64,000 nucleotides of DNA from Harenicola maris (GTDB taxonomy: Bacteria > Pseudomonadota > Alphaproteobacteria > Rhodobacterales > Rhodobacteraceae), in assembly GCA_018524345.1 (NCBI GenBank), contig JADQAZ010000002.1:310001-374000 (forward strand). Direction: 5' to 3'. The position numbers were made by a program, and so were the translations under genes. This document shows positions 63,573 to 64,000 of this stretch, in pieces. Position 1 is the first letter of the stretch; each line of letters opens with the position of its first letter. The notes below the pieces were generated by a model, which ran no database searches, was not told the origin of the DNA, and saw nothing but the letters and a program-made list of their open reading frames with translations.

Positions 63573-64000
63573 TCAGTCCTCCTTGACCGGCAGGGAATCT
63601 TCGTCCCCGTCGATGATGGTTTCTATTTCGTCAAATTGCGCTTCGTCCACCTCGCCTGCGTCCTTGCGGGCGCGCAGAACGTCGCGGATCAACTCGTCCG
63701 TCAGCACCAGTTTGGCCTCTGTCAGCCATTCGAAATCAAGGCCGATGGTGCCTTCCTCGATCTCGATCAACACCTCATTATCCTCAACGCCCGCAAGCGC
63801 GCCCTTAAAGCGGCGGCGGCCATCGATCAGCTCGGCTGTTTCCAGCTTGGCCTCGTAACCGGCCCATGTCGCGAAATCCTTGAGCCGCGTCAGGGGGCGG
63901 TCGATGCCGGGGCTGGAGACCTCAAGCGTAAAGGCGTCTTCGACCGGGTCCTCAACGTCCAGAACGGCGGATACGGCGGTGGAGATTGTCGCGCAATCAT
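63573..64000 (-). CDS. rimP: Ribosome maturation factor RimP (partial)
   Basis: The frame is open to the right edge of the window, so the N-terminal part lies beyond it. The visible 141 residues include the diagnostic [18 protein letters not shown] near the cut end, the second SH3-like domain ([20 protein letters not shown]), and an acidic C-terminus ([20 protein letters not shown]) longer than in E. coli. RimP assists 30S subunit maturation. It is the first gene of the minus-strand set with nusA, with a 4-bp gap to nusA, implying one transcript. Confidence 0.93.
   Translation of the reverse strand, partial: DCATISTAVSAVLDVEDPVEDAFTLEVSSPGIDRPLTRLKDFATWAGYEAKLETAELIDGRRRFKGALAGVEDNEVLIEIEEGTIGLDFEWLTEAKLVLTDELIRDVLRARKDAGEVDEAQFDEIETIIDGDEDSLPVKED

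Noticed and set aside
61529-63586. 685-codon open frame antisense to nusA and the ylxR-type gene
   Set aside because: It spans two conserved minus-strand genes and has no recognisable domain.

Overview
The window is about 64 kb of GC-rich chromosomal DNA. Gene content, order and style point to a marine-type alphaproteobacterium of the Rhodobacteraceae (Roseobacter group). Supporting signs are a petP-petR regulator pair, putA with a divergent Lrp-type regulator, the kdsD-lptC-lptA-lptB-hpf-ptsN run, the rimP-nusA-ylxR-infB block, an FzlA-like GST next to queG, and GC-rich palindromic elements between convergent genes. I see 59 protein genes, one of them (rimP) cut by the window end. I see no tRNA, rRNA, CRISPR array, insertion sequence, phage gene or integrase. 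Coding density is very high and no gap exceeds about 220 bases.

Region by region. 15-6394: cell wall and division (mtgA, FzlA-like), tRNA modification (queG), a secreted DUF4198 protein divergent from a HupE-type membrane protein with overlapping start regions, an EamA permease, ilvE. 6560-11806: petP-petR, a deacetylase-like hydrolase, then the overlapping isoprenoid set xseB-ispA-dxs. 11981-14550 (minus): a voltage-gated sodium channel homologue, an epimerase-like protein and a class II aldolase. 14734-18945: adenine deaminase, an unknown secreted protein and AMP nucleosidase, together a route from AMP to hypoxanthine. 19073-21604: HU protein with an elaborate 3' hairpin region, an EamA permease, and a CcdA plus Tat-signal thioredoxin pair. 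21601-25654: proline catabolism (putA) and its likely activator. 25748-30502: RNase D and the LPS/Kdo transport run ending in hpf and ptsN, without rpoN.

30499-41727 is the most distinctive accessory region. It holds a NodH-like sulfotransferase, a core-2/I-branching-type glycosyltransferase, three other glycosyltransferases, galE, galU, kdsB and cysQ on the minus strand, then a KpsM-like ABC permease on the plus strand. Together they look like a pathway for a surface glycan that may be sulfated, with CysQ able to clear the PAP left by the sulfotransferase. 41759-46511: an AlkB-type dioxygenase, dnaK-dnaJ with a heat-shock-like promoter and an intercistronic hairpin, and radC. 46563-52135 (minus): a PstS-OmpA fusion, an unknown anchored protein and secA. 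52320-54786: a parvulin isomerase, argJ and mutT. 54882-58697: a Rieske oxygenase, a 79-residue unknown protein and a dimethylglycine-dehydrogenase-like flavoprotein, probably an N-demethylation module. 58760-64000 (minus): infB, ylxR-type, nusA and rimP.

Most of the window is core chromosome. The candidates for something undescribed are the glycan cluster, the Rieske/79-aa/flavoprotein module with a hairpin next to its ribosome binding site, the unknown proteins in the purine and secA groups, and the recurring intergenic palindromes. All functional calls rest on reading the sequence and on recall of protein families; no database search was run.
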